Source of the DNA: Pseudomonadota bacterium
GTDB lineage: Bacteria; Pseudomonadota; Gammaproteobacteria; Xanthomonadales; Xanthomonadaceae
DNA length: 57,172 nucleotides
Direction of reading: 5' to 3'
Assembly: GCA_023430045.1 (NCBI GenBank)
Contig: JAEZCF010000108.1
Coordinates: 1-57,172, forward strand
Under the pieces are notes generated by a model. The model did not search any database. It saw only the letters and a list, made by a program, of their open reading frames with translations, and had not been told where the DNA came from. A program made the position numbers and the translations under genes. Of the stretch, positions 31,930-40,742 are shown in pieces. Positions within the stretch are counted from its first letter, which is position 1, and every line of letters begins with the position of its first letter.

Positions 31930-33359
31930 CTGGTTTCTCGCCCCGGGAGCTGGCCACCGAGGCCGGCGTGCGCAAGTACGGCATCGACTACCTGAAATCG
32001 CTGTCTCCGGTAGCTGCTGGCCCGGGGCGAGATGGCTGGCAGCCGTTGGTGCGCGAGCCGTTCACCGGCGCCTGGCAGCGGAACATGGAAGAGCGGCACG
32101 AGTCGGTGATGAGCTACCCGACGCTGTACGCTTGCCTGAACCGGATCAACAGTGATATCGGCAAGCTGCCGTTCGTGCTGAAGATCGAAGGCGCTGACGG
32201 CATCTGGCGAGTGGACACGGCAAACACGGCCTTCTGGCCGGTGCTGCGGAAGCCCAACGCTTACCAGACGGCCCAGCAGTTCCGTGAAGCGTGGATCCTG
32301 TCGAAGCTGACCCAGGGCAACACGTACGTCCTAAAGGGCCGCGACGAGCGCAACGTGGTCACGCGTCTGTGGGTGCTGGACCCGAACCGCGTGCAGCCGA
32401 TGGTGTCGGACAGTGGCGACGTCTTCTACCAGGTCAACTACGGCAGCGGAAACAACCTGCTGCCGGAGAAATACCCCGGCGATCAGCTGATCATCCCGGC
32501 CAGCGAGATCATCCACGACCGGATGAACTGCTTTCACCACCAACTGATCGGCGTGCCGCCGCTGTGCGCGGCCAACTGGGCGGCGGTGAAGAACCTCAAG
32601 ATTCTGAAGGACTCGACCACGTTCTTCTCCAACGGCGCCAACCCTGGCGGCATCCTGACCGCGCCGGCGGGTATGTCCGATGAGGACGCGCAGCTGGTGA
32701 AGGAATACTGGAACACGGAGTTCAAGGGATCCAACGCCGGCAACGTCGCGGTGGTCGGCGCCGACATGAAGTTCACCTCGTTTGCCTTCAAGGCTGCCGA
32801 CTCGCAGCTGGTTGAGCAGATGCGGTATTCGGACGAGCAGGTGTGCCAGCCGTTCGGCATTCCGCCCTTCAAGGTGGGCATCGGCAGCATCCCCGCCGGC
32901 ACGAAGCCGGACGAGGTGAACCAGATGTACTACTCGGACGCGCTGCAGGCTCACATCGAGGCGATGGAAGCGCTGCTGGACGAGGGGCTGGGTATCAGCC
33001 GGCCGCGCGGTATCGAACTCGACCTGGAGCCGCTGCTGCGCATGGACGTCGGCAAGCAGGCCGAGGTGGAGACCAAGCTGGTCACCGGCGAGATCAAGAC
33101 CCACAACGAAGGCCGGCGCGCCTTCAACCTGCCGCCCGTCGAAGGCGGCGACACGATCTACAAGCAGCAGCAGGACTACCCCATCTCCGAGATCCGGAAC
33201 AACAAGCTTCCGCCCACCGCAGCGGAAGACCCGGATCCGGATCCGGAGGTGGTCGATCCGCCGCCTGACGACAGCGAGGAACGGCGCGCGCTGGTCCAGG
33301 AGAACTTCATGTTGAAGGCCATCGTGGCCGCGCGTGCCGAGGTGTTTCGCAATGACTGA
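31926..33359 (+). CDS. Portal protein (HK97-like)
   Basis: 477 residues. SYPTLYACLNRINSDIGKLPFVL, EAWILSKLTQGNTYVLKGRDERNVV, LKDSTTFFSNGANPGGIL and the C-terminal helix AALDE-like part are those of HK97-family portals, the dodecameric DNA gate of the head. An Asp/Pro-rich linker (DPDPDPEVVDPPPDD) lies near the C-terminus. Gene order capsid then portal is inverted relative to HK97. Confidence 0.9.
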   Translation: MTGFSPRELATEAGVRKYGIDYLKSLSPVAAGPGRDGWQPLVREPFTGAWQRNMEERHESVMSYPTLYACLNRINSDIGKLPFVLKIEGADGIWRVDTANTAFWPVLRKPNAYQTAQQFREAWILSKLTQGNTYVLKGRDERNVVTRLWVLDPNRVQPMVSDSGDVFYQVNYGSGNNLLPEKYPGDQLIIPASEIIHDRMNCFHHQLIGVPPLCAANWAAVKNLKILKDSTTFFSNGANPGGILTAPAGMSDEDAQLVKEYWNTEFKGSNAGNVAVVGADMKFTSFAFKAADSQLVEQMRYSDEQVCQPFGIPPFKVGIGSIPAGTKPDEVNQMYYSDALQAHIEAMEALLDEGLGISRPRGIELDLEPLLRMDVGKQAEVETKLVTGEIKTHNEGRRAFNLPPVEGGDTIYKQQQDYPISEIRNNKLPPTAAEDPDPDPEVVDPPPDDSEERRALVQENFMLKAIVAARAEVFRND

Positions 33360-34413
33360 TCCCATCGACTTCGGCAAGCAGATTGGCGCCCTGATCCGCG
33401 AAGCCACGGATGCGTTGCGGCGGGAGATGGAAGAGCTCAAGGCCCGACCGCTTCAGAAGGGCAAAGACGGGAAGGACGCCGATCCTGCCGTTGTCAAGGA
33501 AATTGTGAAGAAGGCGGTGGAAGAACTCCCGCCCGCGCGCGACGGAAAGGATGCTGACCCAGTGTCCGACGAGCAGATCGCTGTGCAGGTCGCACGTCAT
33601 CTGGAGGCCAATCCGATACCGGCGGGACGCGACGCCGATCAGGTCGATGTTGATGCGCTGGCTGACCTGGTGGTTGAAAGGATGCTGGCCTCGCCGCGGC
33701 TGGTGACACTGGTTGACCTGGCCACTGCAGATGCTGTGGTCAAGCACTTCGAAGCCAATCCGGTGCGGCACGGCCGCGACGCGGACCCAGCGGCCATCGA
33801 TTCAGCGATCAAGGTTGCGGTCGCTGCGCTTCCGGTGCCGAAGGATGGCCAGGACGCTGTGCCCGTCACCGATGAGCAGGTCGCTGTCCAGGTCGCGAGG
33901 TATCTAGCGGCCAATCCGCCGCAGGCTGGTGCTGATGGCGTCGGCCTGGCCGGCGCAATGATCGATCGCGCCGGCGAGCTGGTGGTCACCACTACGAAGG
34001 GCGAGACGATCCGGCTGGGCAAGGTGGTCGGCGAGGATGGCCAGGACGGTCTCAGCTTTGACACGGCATCGGGCGAATACGACGCCGAGCGCGGGTTTGT
34101 CATCCGTCTGGGTGCAGGCGACCGCAGCAAGGAATTCGTCCTGCCGTACATGGTGCATCGCGGTTTCTGGCGGGAAGGGCTGGGCACGAAATCCGGGCAA
34201 TCCGTAACCCACGACGGCGCCCTTTGGATCGCCAAACGCGACAACGCGTCCAAGCCGTGCCTGGAGAACGCCGAAGACTGGATCCTTGGTGCCCGCAAGG
34301 GCAGGGATGGCAAGGACGGCAAGAGCGTCAAGGTGCCGGCCGGTCCGGTGCAGCTGGCGGGCTATCAACCGAAGTCTGACGGTCAGCAATCTCCGCCACC
34401 GGGAGCCGAATGA
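33352..34413 (+). CDS. Head/fibre-like protein with collagen-type repeats
   Basis: 353 residues from MTDPIDFGKQIGALIREATD. Repeated G-K/R-D-G/A-x-D-x motifs (KGKDGKDADP, ARDGKDADP, GRDADQV, GRDADP, KDGQDAVP, EDGQDG, RKGRDGKDGKS) separate helical stretches. Near the C-terminus, HRGFWREGLGTKSGQSVTHDG...WIAKRDN looks like a small carbohydrate-binding module. A capsid decoration or fibre is likely. Confidence 0.7.
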   Translation: MTDPIDFGKQIGALIREATDALRREMEELKARPLQKGKDGKDADPAVVKEIVKKAVEELPPARDGKDADPVSDEQIAVQVARHLEANPIPAGRDADQVDVDALADLVVERMLASPRLVTLVDLATADAVVKHFEANPVRHGRDADPAAIDSAIKVAVAALPVPKDGQDAVPVTDEQVAVQVARYLAANPPQAGADGVGLAGAMIDRAGELVVTTTKGETIRLGKVVGEDGQDGLSFDTASGEYDAERGFVIRLGAGDRSKEFVLPYMVHRGFWREGLGTKSGQSVTHDGALWIAKRDNASKPCLENAEDWILGARKGRDGKDGKSVKVPAGPVQLAGYQPKSDGQQSPPPGAE

Positions 34414-34808
34414 TGTTCTCGTTTGTGACACCAGCTGACGCCCGCGAGCAGCTGCGTATCGACAGCGATGCCGATGACGGCTGGCTCGCGATCTGGATTC
34501 CTGCCGTCTCCACGTCGATCGCGGCCTGGCTGAAACAGGAATGGCGCCTATACGTCCTCCAGCGGGATGCGGCGGGCGAGTTGGTGCTGGACGGGGCAGG
34601 CGTTCCTGTGCCGGTTGAGGACGACGATGGTGAGCCCATCGTGCATCCGTCCGTGGTCGCAGCCACGCTCTTGGAGCTGGCTTCGCAGTACCGGTATCGG
34701 GAGGGCGAAGGCGACAACGTGGTGCCGGCTGATGCCGGGCACGGGTATGTGCTCTCCAAGGCGGCAACGGCGCAACTGGTTCCGCTGCGTCGATCAACGG
34801 TGGCCTGA
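34410..34808 (+). CDS. Head-tail connector (gp6-like)
   Basis: 132 residues (a second ATG follows at once). FVTPADAREQLRIDSDADDGWLAIWIPAVSTSIAAWLKQEW is the N-terminal helical pattern of connector proteins that sit under the portal; VHPSVVAATLLELASQYRYREGE follows. Position right after head genes agrees. Confidence 0.8.
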   Translation: MMFSFVTPADAREQLRIDSDADDGWLAIWIPAVSTSIAAWLKQEWRLYVLQRDAAGELVLDGAGVPVPVEDDDGEPIVHPSVVAATLLELASQYRYREGEGDNVVPADAGHGYVLSKAATAQLVPLRRSTVA

Positions 34809-35149
34809 TGAGCAGCATAGCCGCAGGAGACCTCCGCCACCGCGTGCTGATTCAGCACCAGGTGACCACACGCGACGAGGATGGTGTCCAGATCACAAGC
34901 TGGGTGGACGTGGCCACGGTATGGGCCAGTGTTGAACCGCTATCGGCGCGGGAGTTCATCCAGTCCGGACAGACCCAGGCGGCAGTTACCGCGCGAATCA
35001 CAATCCGTTACCGCGCAGGCCTGATGCCGACGATGCGGATCGTCCACCGCGGCCAGGTCTTCAACATCGCCGGCCTGCTGCCTGATAAGGCATCGGGCCT
35101 GGAATACATCACGATTCCGGTATCCGCCGGAGTCAACGACGGGCGTTAG
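34808..35149 (+). CDS. Head-tail joining protein (SPP1 gp16/HK97 gp7-like)
   Basis: 113 residues. AGDLRHRVLIQHQVTTRDEDGVQITSWVDVATVWASVEPL and REFIQSGQ...ARITIRYRAGL...IVHRGQVFNIAGLL are hallmarks of the phage head-tail adaptor family. Acts as stopper between connector and tail. Confidence 0.9.
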   Translation: MSSIAAGDLRHRVLIQHQVTTRDEDGVQITSWVDVATVWASVEPLSAREFIQSGQTQAAVTARITIRYRAGLMPTMRIVHRGQVFNIAGLLPDKASGLEYITIPVSAGVNDGR

Positions 35150-35152
35150 CGC

Positions 35153-35644
35153 ATGAAGATGGAAATGAAGATTGAGGGCGTGAACGGGCTGCTGGCCACC
35201 CTCCAGGCCCTGCCTCCCGAGATCGTCAGCAAGCGCAGTGGGCCGGTGAAGCTCGCGCTGGCGAAGGGCGCCCGTATGCTGCGCGATCAGGCGAAGGAGA
35301 ACTTCCGCCGGTCGGCGGCGGTCGGCGGCGCGGACAGCACCGACACCACGGTCAACAGCATCATCGCCAGCCGTGGCAAGGCGCCTACGGGGACGAAGGG
35401 TGAGCGGCAGCTTGTTCGCGTCAAGAGGAAAGTGTTCGTCAACGCTCACGGTTCAAAGACCACAACGAGAAAGGCAGCGCAGCTCATGGAGTGGGGCTCA
35501 TCGACGCAGCCAGCGATTCCGTGGCTGAGGCCCGCAGTGCGCAGACGAGGGAGCCAGGTCATCGACACGATCACCGAAGACCTGCTGAAGCGGGTGCAGC
35601 TGATCACCAAGCGCCTGGCAGCGAAGAACGGCGGTAAGCGCTGA
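35153..35644 (+). CDS. HK97 gp10-family tail component
   Basis: 163 residues: MKIEGVNGLLATLQALPPEI, KGARMLRDQAKENFRR, then AAQLMEWGSSTQPAIPWLRPAV, typical of HK97-gp10-like proteins at the head-tail interface or tail terminator. Confidence 0.85.
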   Translation: MKMEMKIEGVNGLLATLQALPPEIVSKRSGPVKLALAKGARMLRDQAKENFRRSAAVGGADSTDTTVNSIIASRGKAPTGTKGERQLVRVKRKVFVNAHGSKTTTRKAAQLMEWGSSTQPAIPWLRPAVRRRGSQVIDTITEDLLKRVQLITKRLAAKNGGKR

Positions 35645-35997
35645 TGTTCCCCAAGGTGTACAGGACCATCCGAACGCCTACGGTCATCGCCATTGTCGAC
35701 GACCGCGTTAGCGCCCACGGCAGAGCCCCGCAGACGGACAACCGCCCCTACATCACCTGGCAGATAGTCACTGGCGACCCGTATAGCAACCTCAGCAGCG
35801 CGCCGGGCGGCGACTTCACGACGGTGCAGATCGACTGCTACCACAAGGAAGAGGCGGGTGCCCAAGCGCTAGCGCTGGCCGTGCGGGATGCGCTGGATGC
35901 GCAGCTCATCGTCAACCGATTGGCGATCGACACGATCGATTCGGACACCGGGCTCTACCGGGTCGGACTGGAAGCCGACTTCATCGACCAGCGCTGA
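35644..35997 (+). CDS. Tail completion/terminator protein (DUF3168-like)
   Basis: 117 residues: VYRTIRTPTVIAIVDDRVSAHG, YITWQIVTGDPYSNLSS, TTVQIDCYHKEEAGAQALA, LVNRLAID-like. DUF3168 proteins cap the tail tube. Order gp10-like then DUF3168 then tube protein fits siphoviruses. Confidence 0.85.
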   Translation: MFPKVYRTIRTPTVIAIVDDRVSAHGRAPQTDNRPYITWQIVTGDPYSNLSSAPGGDFTTVQIDCYHKEEAGAQALALAVRDALDAQLIVNRLAIDTIDSDTGLYRVGLEADFIDQR

Positions 35998-36060
35998 GTC
36001 GCTGACCCCTTACCAATCACGCACTGCCGCCATCGTGCGGCTTCAAATGAGGATCCAGCC

Positions 36061-36558
36061 ATGACCGACGGTGTCGTCAAGACCCAGGGCACCCATCTGT
36101 TCTTCGTCGACCCGAATGCGGCCGGCGGACCTGAAATTGTGAAGTTTGCATGCCCGACCGGTGCATCTGGTTTGGGTGGTGCCGCCGACCAGATCGAGGA
36201 CACCTGCCTCGATGCGCTGGTCGACAAGACCTACCAGCGCGGCCTCGGAACCCCATCGCAGGTCTCCATCCCCTTCAATTACATCCCAAGCTCTGCATCA
36301 CACGCGGGTTTGTTTGACCTGAAGGACAGTGGGCAGAACGTTGAGTGGTACATCGGGCTCAGCGATGGGACCGCCGTGCCTACACTCGGCGCAAACGATG
36401 TGCTTGTGCCTCCGATCCAGGCAGATAGGTCGGGGTTCAAGTTCACGGGTTACGTGGCCGACTTCAACATCGACATTGCGACGAACGAGATTGTCCGCGG
36501 CACGGTGACGGTGCAGCGCAGTGGGCCGGTTATCCGCTACGGAAAGCCGCTGGCATAA
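36061..36558 (+). CDS. Major tail tube protein
   Basis: 165 residues. TQGTHLFFVDPNAAGGPEIVK, GGAADQIEDTCLDALVDKTYQRGLGTPSQVSIPFNYIP and NEIVRGTVTVQRSG match tail tube proteins of lambda-like siphoviruses. A terminator-like hairpin follows, as after other abundant structural genes. Confidence 0.85.
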   Translation: MTDGVVKTQGTHLFFVDPNAAGGPEIVKFACPTGASGLGGAADQIEDTCLDALVDKTYQRGLGTPSQVSIPFNYIPSSASHAGLFDLKDSGQNVEWYIGLSDGTAVPTLGANDVLVPPIQADRSGFKFTGYVADFNIDIATNEIVRGTVTVQRSGPVIRYGKPLA

Positions 36559-36589
36559 GGGATCCTCGCACGGTTTCGATAACCAGCCT

Positions 36590-36637
36590 GGGCCGGCCGC
36601 TGGCGCCGTTTGGCGGTAGCGATATGCCGGCCCCTTT
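36590..36637 (+). terminator. Terminator-like structure after the tail tube gene
   Basis: GGGCCGGC (36590-36597) pairs with GCCGGCCC (36626-36633) around a long loop holding a second weak stem; CCTTTT follows. Likely a partial terminator. Confidence 0.5.
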
Positions 36638-36649
36638 TAGAGAACGGCA

Positions 36650-37024
36650 ATGACCAAGAAGACTGCGCAACCGAAAATGGATCCGGCTCTGTTCATCAGC
36701 GACGAAGTGCATGAGCGTGAGATCGTACTGGGCGACAAGAAGAAGCACCTCTTCTACATCAAGGAGCAGGAGGCTGGGGTGTTGTATGCATTCACCCAGG
36801 CCCGTAGTGATGACAACGCTGAGCGGCATGCGGAAGCGGCCGCACGGCTGGTGGCAAAATCGGTTTGCGATTCGGAAGGTAATCCGGTGCTGAGCGTTCC
36901 CGACGCGAAACGCCTGAAGCTAAAGGTTCTGTCCGCCATGGTGACGGCCATCATGGAGGTGCACAGTGACCAGGGAAAGGAACCGGACTCGAGCGCGGAA
37001 GCCGCCGATACCTCCGCCACGTAA
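36650..37024 (+). CDS. Tail assembly chaperone gpG-like
   Basis: 124 residues: VHEREIVLGDKKKHLFYIKE, LYAFTQARSDDNAERHAEAAARLVAKSVCD. Function as in lambda gpG: coats the tape measure during tail assembly. The 3' end holds a GGGAAAG slippery site that would give a longer gpGT product by -1 frameshift. Confidence 0.8.
   Translation: MTKKTAQPKMDPALFISDEVHEREIVLGDKKKHLFYIKEQEAGVLYAFTQARSDDNAERHAEAAARLVAKSVCDSEGNPVLSVPDAKRLKLKVLSAMVTAIMEVHSDQGKEPDSSAEAADTSAT
36973..36979 (+). promoter_or_regulatory. Programmed -1 frameshift site GGGAAAG
   Basis: In the gpG frame the codons are CAG-GGA-AAG, so the heptamer G-GGA-AAG is in the correct X-XXY-YYZ phase. It is the same heptamer used by lambda G/T. 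After slippage the -1 frame is open for 100 codons to 37278. Confidence 0.85.
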
Positions 37025-37278
37025 TTGCCCTGGGCTTGGGCAAGAGCCTCAAAGAGGTCGACGAGCTTAGTGAACGGGAGTTCCAGGAATGGTGCTCGTT
37101 CTATGCACTGTATCCGTTCGACGACTACCACCGCCTTCACCGTCCAGCGTCCGCCATTGGTGCCGCCAGCGGTGGAAAGCTGGATGAGATCCTGAAGTTT
37201 CTTTCGCCCCAACCGGATCACATTGAAATGAGCGACGCGGATCGCGACATCGCGCGCGCCTTGGGATTTTCCACCTGA
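36979..37278 (+). CDS. gpT part of the gpGT tail chaperone (reached by -1 frameshift)
   Basis: After the slip the protein reads G-P-G-L-E-R-G-S-R-R-Y-L-R-H, then VIALGLGKSLKEVDELSERE and FQEWCSFYALYPFDDYHRLH, a DUF4035/gpT-type domain. No ATG or GTG with a ribosome site precedes it, so it is almost surely made only as a gpG fusion. It links tape measure and tube protein during assembly. Confidence 0.82.
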   Translation, partial: GTGLERGSRRYLRHVIALGLGKSLKEVDELSEREFQEWCSFYALYPFDDYHRLHRPASAIGAASGGKLDEILKFLSPQPDHIEMSDADRDIARALGFST

Positions 37279-37289
37279 AGAGATGAACC

Positions 37290-39428
37290 ATGGCCACTGC
37301 AGGCTCCATCGTTGTCGACTTGCTGATGCGGACTGGCTCCTTCGAGACTGATACGGATCGGGCGTCGAAGAAGGTCAAAAAGCTTGGCAAGGACTCCAGC
37401 GATAGCGCGGCGCAGGTCGGCGCTGCCTTCGGCAAAATCGGCGGCGCTGTTGCTGGCGGCCTGACGGTTGCGACAGTCGCGGTCGTGAACTGGACGCGGC
37501 AGATGGTCAATGCATCCACCGAACTGAGCAAGCTGTCCCAGTTGTCGGGAACCAGCGACCAGGTGTTTCAGCGCATGGCAGCCGGTGCTGCCACGGTAGG
37601 CATCCAGCAGGACAAGCTGGCTGACATTTTCAAGGATACGCAGGACAAGCTCGGCGACTTCTACAGCACCGGTGGCGGTGCGATGAAGGATTTTTTCGAC
37701 CAGATTGCACCAAAGGTCAAGCTGACCGCCGAGTCATTCCGGAACCTCAGTGGTCCGGAGGTTCTGCAGAAATACTACAAGGCGCTGGAGGATGCCGGCG
37801 CGTCGCAGGCAGACATGGTTTTTTACATGGAAGCCATCGCCAGTGACTCGGCGATGCTTGCACCACTGCTCGCCAAGAACGGCGAGGGTTTCCGAAAGTG
37901 GGGAGATGAGGCCCAGCGTGTCGGGGCTATTCTGGATGGCAAGACGCTGGCCGCTATGAAGGAAGTGAAAGAACAGTCCAACCAGATGGATTTGGCCTTT
38001 CAGGGATTGAAGACGCAGATCGCAACTGAGCTTCTCCCTCAGTTTCGGAACATGGTCGACTTACTCTCTGATGAAAGCACAGCGAAGGCTTTTGGTTCGG
38101 TAGCCAAGGGGGCTGCGTGGCTTGCTGGTGAGTTGGCAAATGGTACGGTTCAGATCGTTGATTTCATCAAGAGGGTGGGTGATCTGCGGAACATTGATGC
38201 CGGCGGCTCCGTAGGGGCTGCAGGTGATAGGGCTCTGAATGATCGACTCGGGACTCTCAACGATCAGATCGCCAATGCAAAGAGCCTGATGAATGCAGCC
38301 CCTTTCGAATGGACCAGGGAACAAAACCGGAAGTTGCTGGAACAGTATAGAAAGCAGCGAAAGGAGATTACCGACGAGCTCGCGCGCCGCGAGAAAAGCC
38401 GTGAGGCTGAAGAGTCGTTCAGGGGGGTGACCTCTTCAGTAAACAGCACTGCACGCATTGCGACGCCGGGCTCATTTCGCGCGGTGTTAGAGGACAAGGG
38501 CGCTGAGAGCGCCGCCAAGCGCCTGGCGGAGGCGTTGAAGGCTGCAAACGAACAGCTGGATCGACAGATCACGCTGTACGGCGACGCTTCCGAGATGTCG
38601 AAGGTCGCGTACGAGATCCAGTTCGGTGCCCTGCAGGGGATCGACAAGGCAGCCCAGACAGCGCTCCTGTCCAACGCCGCCCTGCTAGACATGCTGGGCA
38701 ACATAGACGAGGCGAATGAAATTCTGGCCGAGGACGCCGAGCGCTTCGCAGCCGCCTTTGACAGCATGTTCGGCCTGGATGACGAGGCGATCAGTGCTGC
38801 AGCGGAAGTGTTCAGTGAATGGACCGCAGCTGCTGACCAAGCGGCAAGGAACATGCAGTCCACGTTCGCGGACTTCCTCTTCGACCCGTTCAAGGATGGG
38901 CTGGGGGGAATGGTGACCGGCTTCGGCAAGGCGATCCAGCGCATGTTGGCTGAAGCTGCATCAGCGAAGATCTTCGAGATGATCGGGGGCTGGGCCACCG
39001 GATATTCCGGAACTGGTGCGGGTTGGATCAATGCAATTGGCGGCCTCCTGGGTGGTAAGCGCGCAGGCGGTGGGCCAGTCGCTGCGGGTGGCATGTACCA
39101 AGTGGGCGAAGGAAATCGTCCAGAGCTTCTTACGTCCGGGAACAGTACCTATCTGATCCCGGGCGATGCGGGCCGAGTGGTGCCGATTACGTCAGGCATA
39201 CGTCACGACGGTGTGGCCGGCCCTGCACGTTTGCAAGCCGCGACCATCACCCAGCAATTCCATGTCAACGGTAACCCCGATGACCGCACGATGCAGATGA
39301 TGAAACAAGCGGCAATGGAGGGTGCAAGGATGGGGCATCAGATGGCGGCAATGGACGTGGCCAGCGGCAGGGGGCCCATATCCGAAAGCCTGGGCGGGAA
39401 GTGGACAACCAATCGGAAGGTGGGCTGA
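37290..39428 (+). CDS. Tail tape measure protein
   Basis: 712 residues. IVVDLLMRTGSFETDTDRASKKVKKLGKDSSDSAAQ starts a lambda-family tape measure. A hydrophobic stretch (AFGKIGGAVAGGLTVATVAVV) is followed by long helices, and the C-terminus has the Gly-rich GGPVAAGGMYQVGEGNRPELL motif common in this family. Length predicts a tail of about 105 nm if 0.15 nm per residue holds. Confidence 0.9.
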   Translation: MATAGSIVVDLLMRTGSFETDTDRASKKVKKLGKDSSDSAAQVGAAFGKIGGAVAGGLTVATVAVVNWTRQMVNASTELSKLSQLSGTSDQVFQRMAAGAATVGIQQDKLADIFKDTQDKLGDFYSTGGGAMKDFFDQIAPKVKLTAESFRNLSGPEVLQKYYKALEDAGASQADMVFYMEAIASDSAMLAPLLAKNGEGFRKWGDEAQRVGAILDGKTLAAMKEVKEQSNQMDLAFQGLKTQIATELLPQFRNMVDLLSDESTAKAFGSVAKGAAWLAGELANGTVQIVDFIKRVGDLRNIDAGGSVGAAGDRALNDRLGTLNDQIANAKSLMNAAPFEWTREQNRKLLEQYRKQRKEITDELARREKSREAEESFRGVTSSVNSTARIATPGSFRAVLEDKGAESAAKRLAEALKAANEQLDRQITLYGDASEMSKVAYEIQFGALQGIDKAAQTALLSNAALLDMLGNIDEANEILAEDAERFAAAFDSMFGLDDEAISAAAEVFSEWTAAADQAARNMQSTFADFLFDPFKDGLGGMVTGFGKAIQRMLAEAASAKIFEMIGGWATGYSGTGAGWINAIGGLLGGKRAGGGPVAAGGMYQVGEGNRPELLTSGNSTYLIPGDAGRVVPITSGIRHDGVAGPARLQAATITQQFHVNGNPDDRTMQMMKQAAMEGARMGHQMAAMDVASGRGPISESLGGKWTTNRKVG

Positions 39429-39886
39429 TGGCGGATATTCCCTACCCAGACTGGATGCCCCTGGCTTTGCAGGAGGGCTATGGTTTCTCTCCCGTCTCGC
39501 CATTGATCCGCTCAACATTTGTAAGCGGTAGATCAATGCAGAGGCGCCGCGCTAGAAGCACGCCGACCCACGTTTCAGTAACCTTCTTGATGAGCAACGG
39601 GCCGGCTGCTCTTTTCGAAAAATGGTTCCAAGAGGATCTCTTGGATGGTGCCGCCTGGTTTCTCTGCCCACTGAGAACTCCGCTCGGTCTGGACTACTAC
39701 AAGAGCAAGTTCGTCGATATCTACGAAGGCCCAATCCTTGTGGGCGGTAAATACTGGCGGTTCACCGCGACGTTGGAGGTTTACACAAGGCCGCTGCTGC
39801 CCGACGGATCTACGGCCTATCCGGATCCTTTCCTCCACCCGGAGATCGTGGACCTGACCGCCAACAAGGAGTGGCCCGAGGCATGA
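39428..39886 (+). CDS. Tail tip protein (lambda M/L region)
   Basis: 152 residues from MADIPYPDWMPLALQEGYGF. VSVTFLMSNGPAALFEKWFQEDL, WFLCPLRTPLGLDYYKSKFVDIYEGP, YWRFTATLEVYTRP; a known siphovirus tail-tip family without a named function. It overlaps the tape measure stop by one base. Confidence 0.75.
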   Translation: MADIPYPDWMPLALQEGYGFSPVSPLIRSTFVSGRSMQRRRARSTPTHVSVTFLMSNGPAALFEKWFQEDLLDGAAWFLCPLRTPLGLDYYKSKFVDIYEGPILVGGKYWRFTATLEVYTRPLLPDGSTAYPDPFLHPEIVDLTANKEWPEA

Positions 39887-40365
39887 CCGTGCTCAATCGC
39901 CTATACGCCTCCGGCGGCAGGGAGATCATCCACGACACGCTGCAGATCAACATCGGTGAGTCCCGGTACTACCTGACAAAGGGCTGGGACGACCTGACGG
40001 TGACCACCGAAGGCGGGCAGGTGGTGACCTTCACTGCCTGCGGCATCGATATCGCGCTACCCGCACGTAACGCCGACGGCACGCAGGATCTGCAGTTCGC
40101 GCTTTCCAACATCAGCGGGATGGTCAGCCAATCGCTTCGCCGCGCGATCCAGGATCGCGCAGAGATGACGCTGAGGTATCGGAAGTACATCTCCAGCGAC
40201 CTGGCCGCCCCGGCGGAGCGGCCCTACACCCTGAAGGTCAAGGGCGGCCATTGGACGCAGCGGCTGGTGCAGATCACCGCCGGCTACATGAACATCCTGG
40301 ACACGGCCTGGCCCCGTGACCGCTACACCCTCAACAAACACCCTGGGCTGCGCTACTTCTCATGA
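39883..40365 (+). CDS. Tail tip protein (DUF1833-like)
   Basis: 160 residues from MTVLNRLYASGGREIIHDTL. FTACGIDIALPARNADGTQDLQFALSNI, RYRKYISSDLAAPAERPYTLKVKGG and HPGLRYFS fit DUF1833 proteins found between tape measure and NlpC-like genes. Likely a baseplate hub part. Confidence 0.75.
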   Translation: MTVLNRLYASGGREIIHDTLQINIGESRYYLTKGWDDLTVTTEGGQVVTFTACGIDIALPARNADGTQDLQFALSNISGMVSQSLRRAIQDRAEMTLRYRKYISSDLAAPAERPYTLKVKGGHWTQRLVQITAGYMNILDTAWPRDRYTLNKHPGLRYFS

Positions 40366-40742
40366 GCACCTTCAATCTCGATAAGTACCTGGCCGTGCGC
40401 TGGGTCGCTGGCGGCCGCGCGTTTCCCGGGCTGGACTGCTATGGCGTCGTCCAGGAGGTACGCCGTGACCTCGGGCTGGATCCGTGGCCGGAGTACGAAG
40501 GCGCGACCCGCACGGAGCTTCCCGAGTTGGCTGTGGCGGCCGTGGCCGACCGCCCCGGCAGCGACTTGGTGGATGGTGCAGTGGCCTTCTGCTACGAGGG
40601 CAGCATGGTCACGCACGTGGCCGTGCTGGTGACCGTGGACGGACGCCTGTCCGCACTGGAGTGCAGCGAGGCTCACGACGTCACGGTCCTGCCGCTGCCG
40701 CGCTTTGAGCGCCGCTATGCGCGGGTGGAGTACTACGGGTGA
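40362..40742 (+). CDS. NlpC/P60-like tail peptidase
   Basis: 126 residues. Catalytic Cys in FPGLDCYGVVQEVRRDLG and His in GSMVTHVAVLV, the NlpC/P60-type layout of lambda gpK-like proteins. It may cut peptidoglycan during DNA entry. It overlaps the J-like start. Confidence 0.8.
   Translation: MSTFNLDKYLAVRWVAGGRAFPGLDCYGVVQEVRRDLGLDPWPEYEGATRTELPELAVAAVADRPGSDLVDGAVAFCYEGSMVTHVAVLVTVDGRLSALECSEAHDVTVLPLPRFERRYARVEYYG

Noticed and set aside
37036..37278. Independent 80-codon gene starting at TTG
   Set aside because: No ribosome site; the domain is better explained as the frameshift extension of the chaperone.
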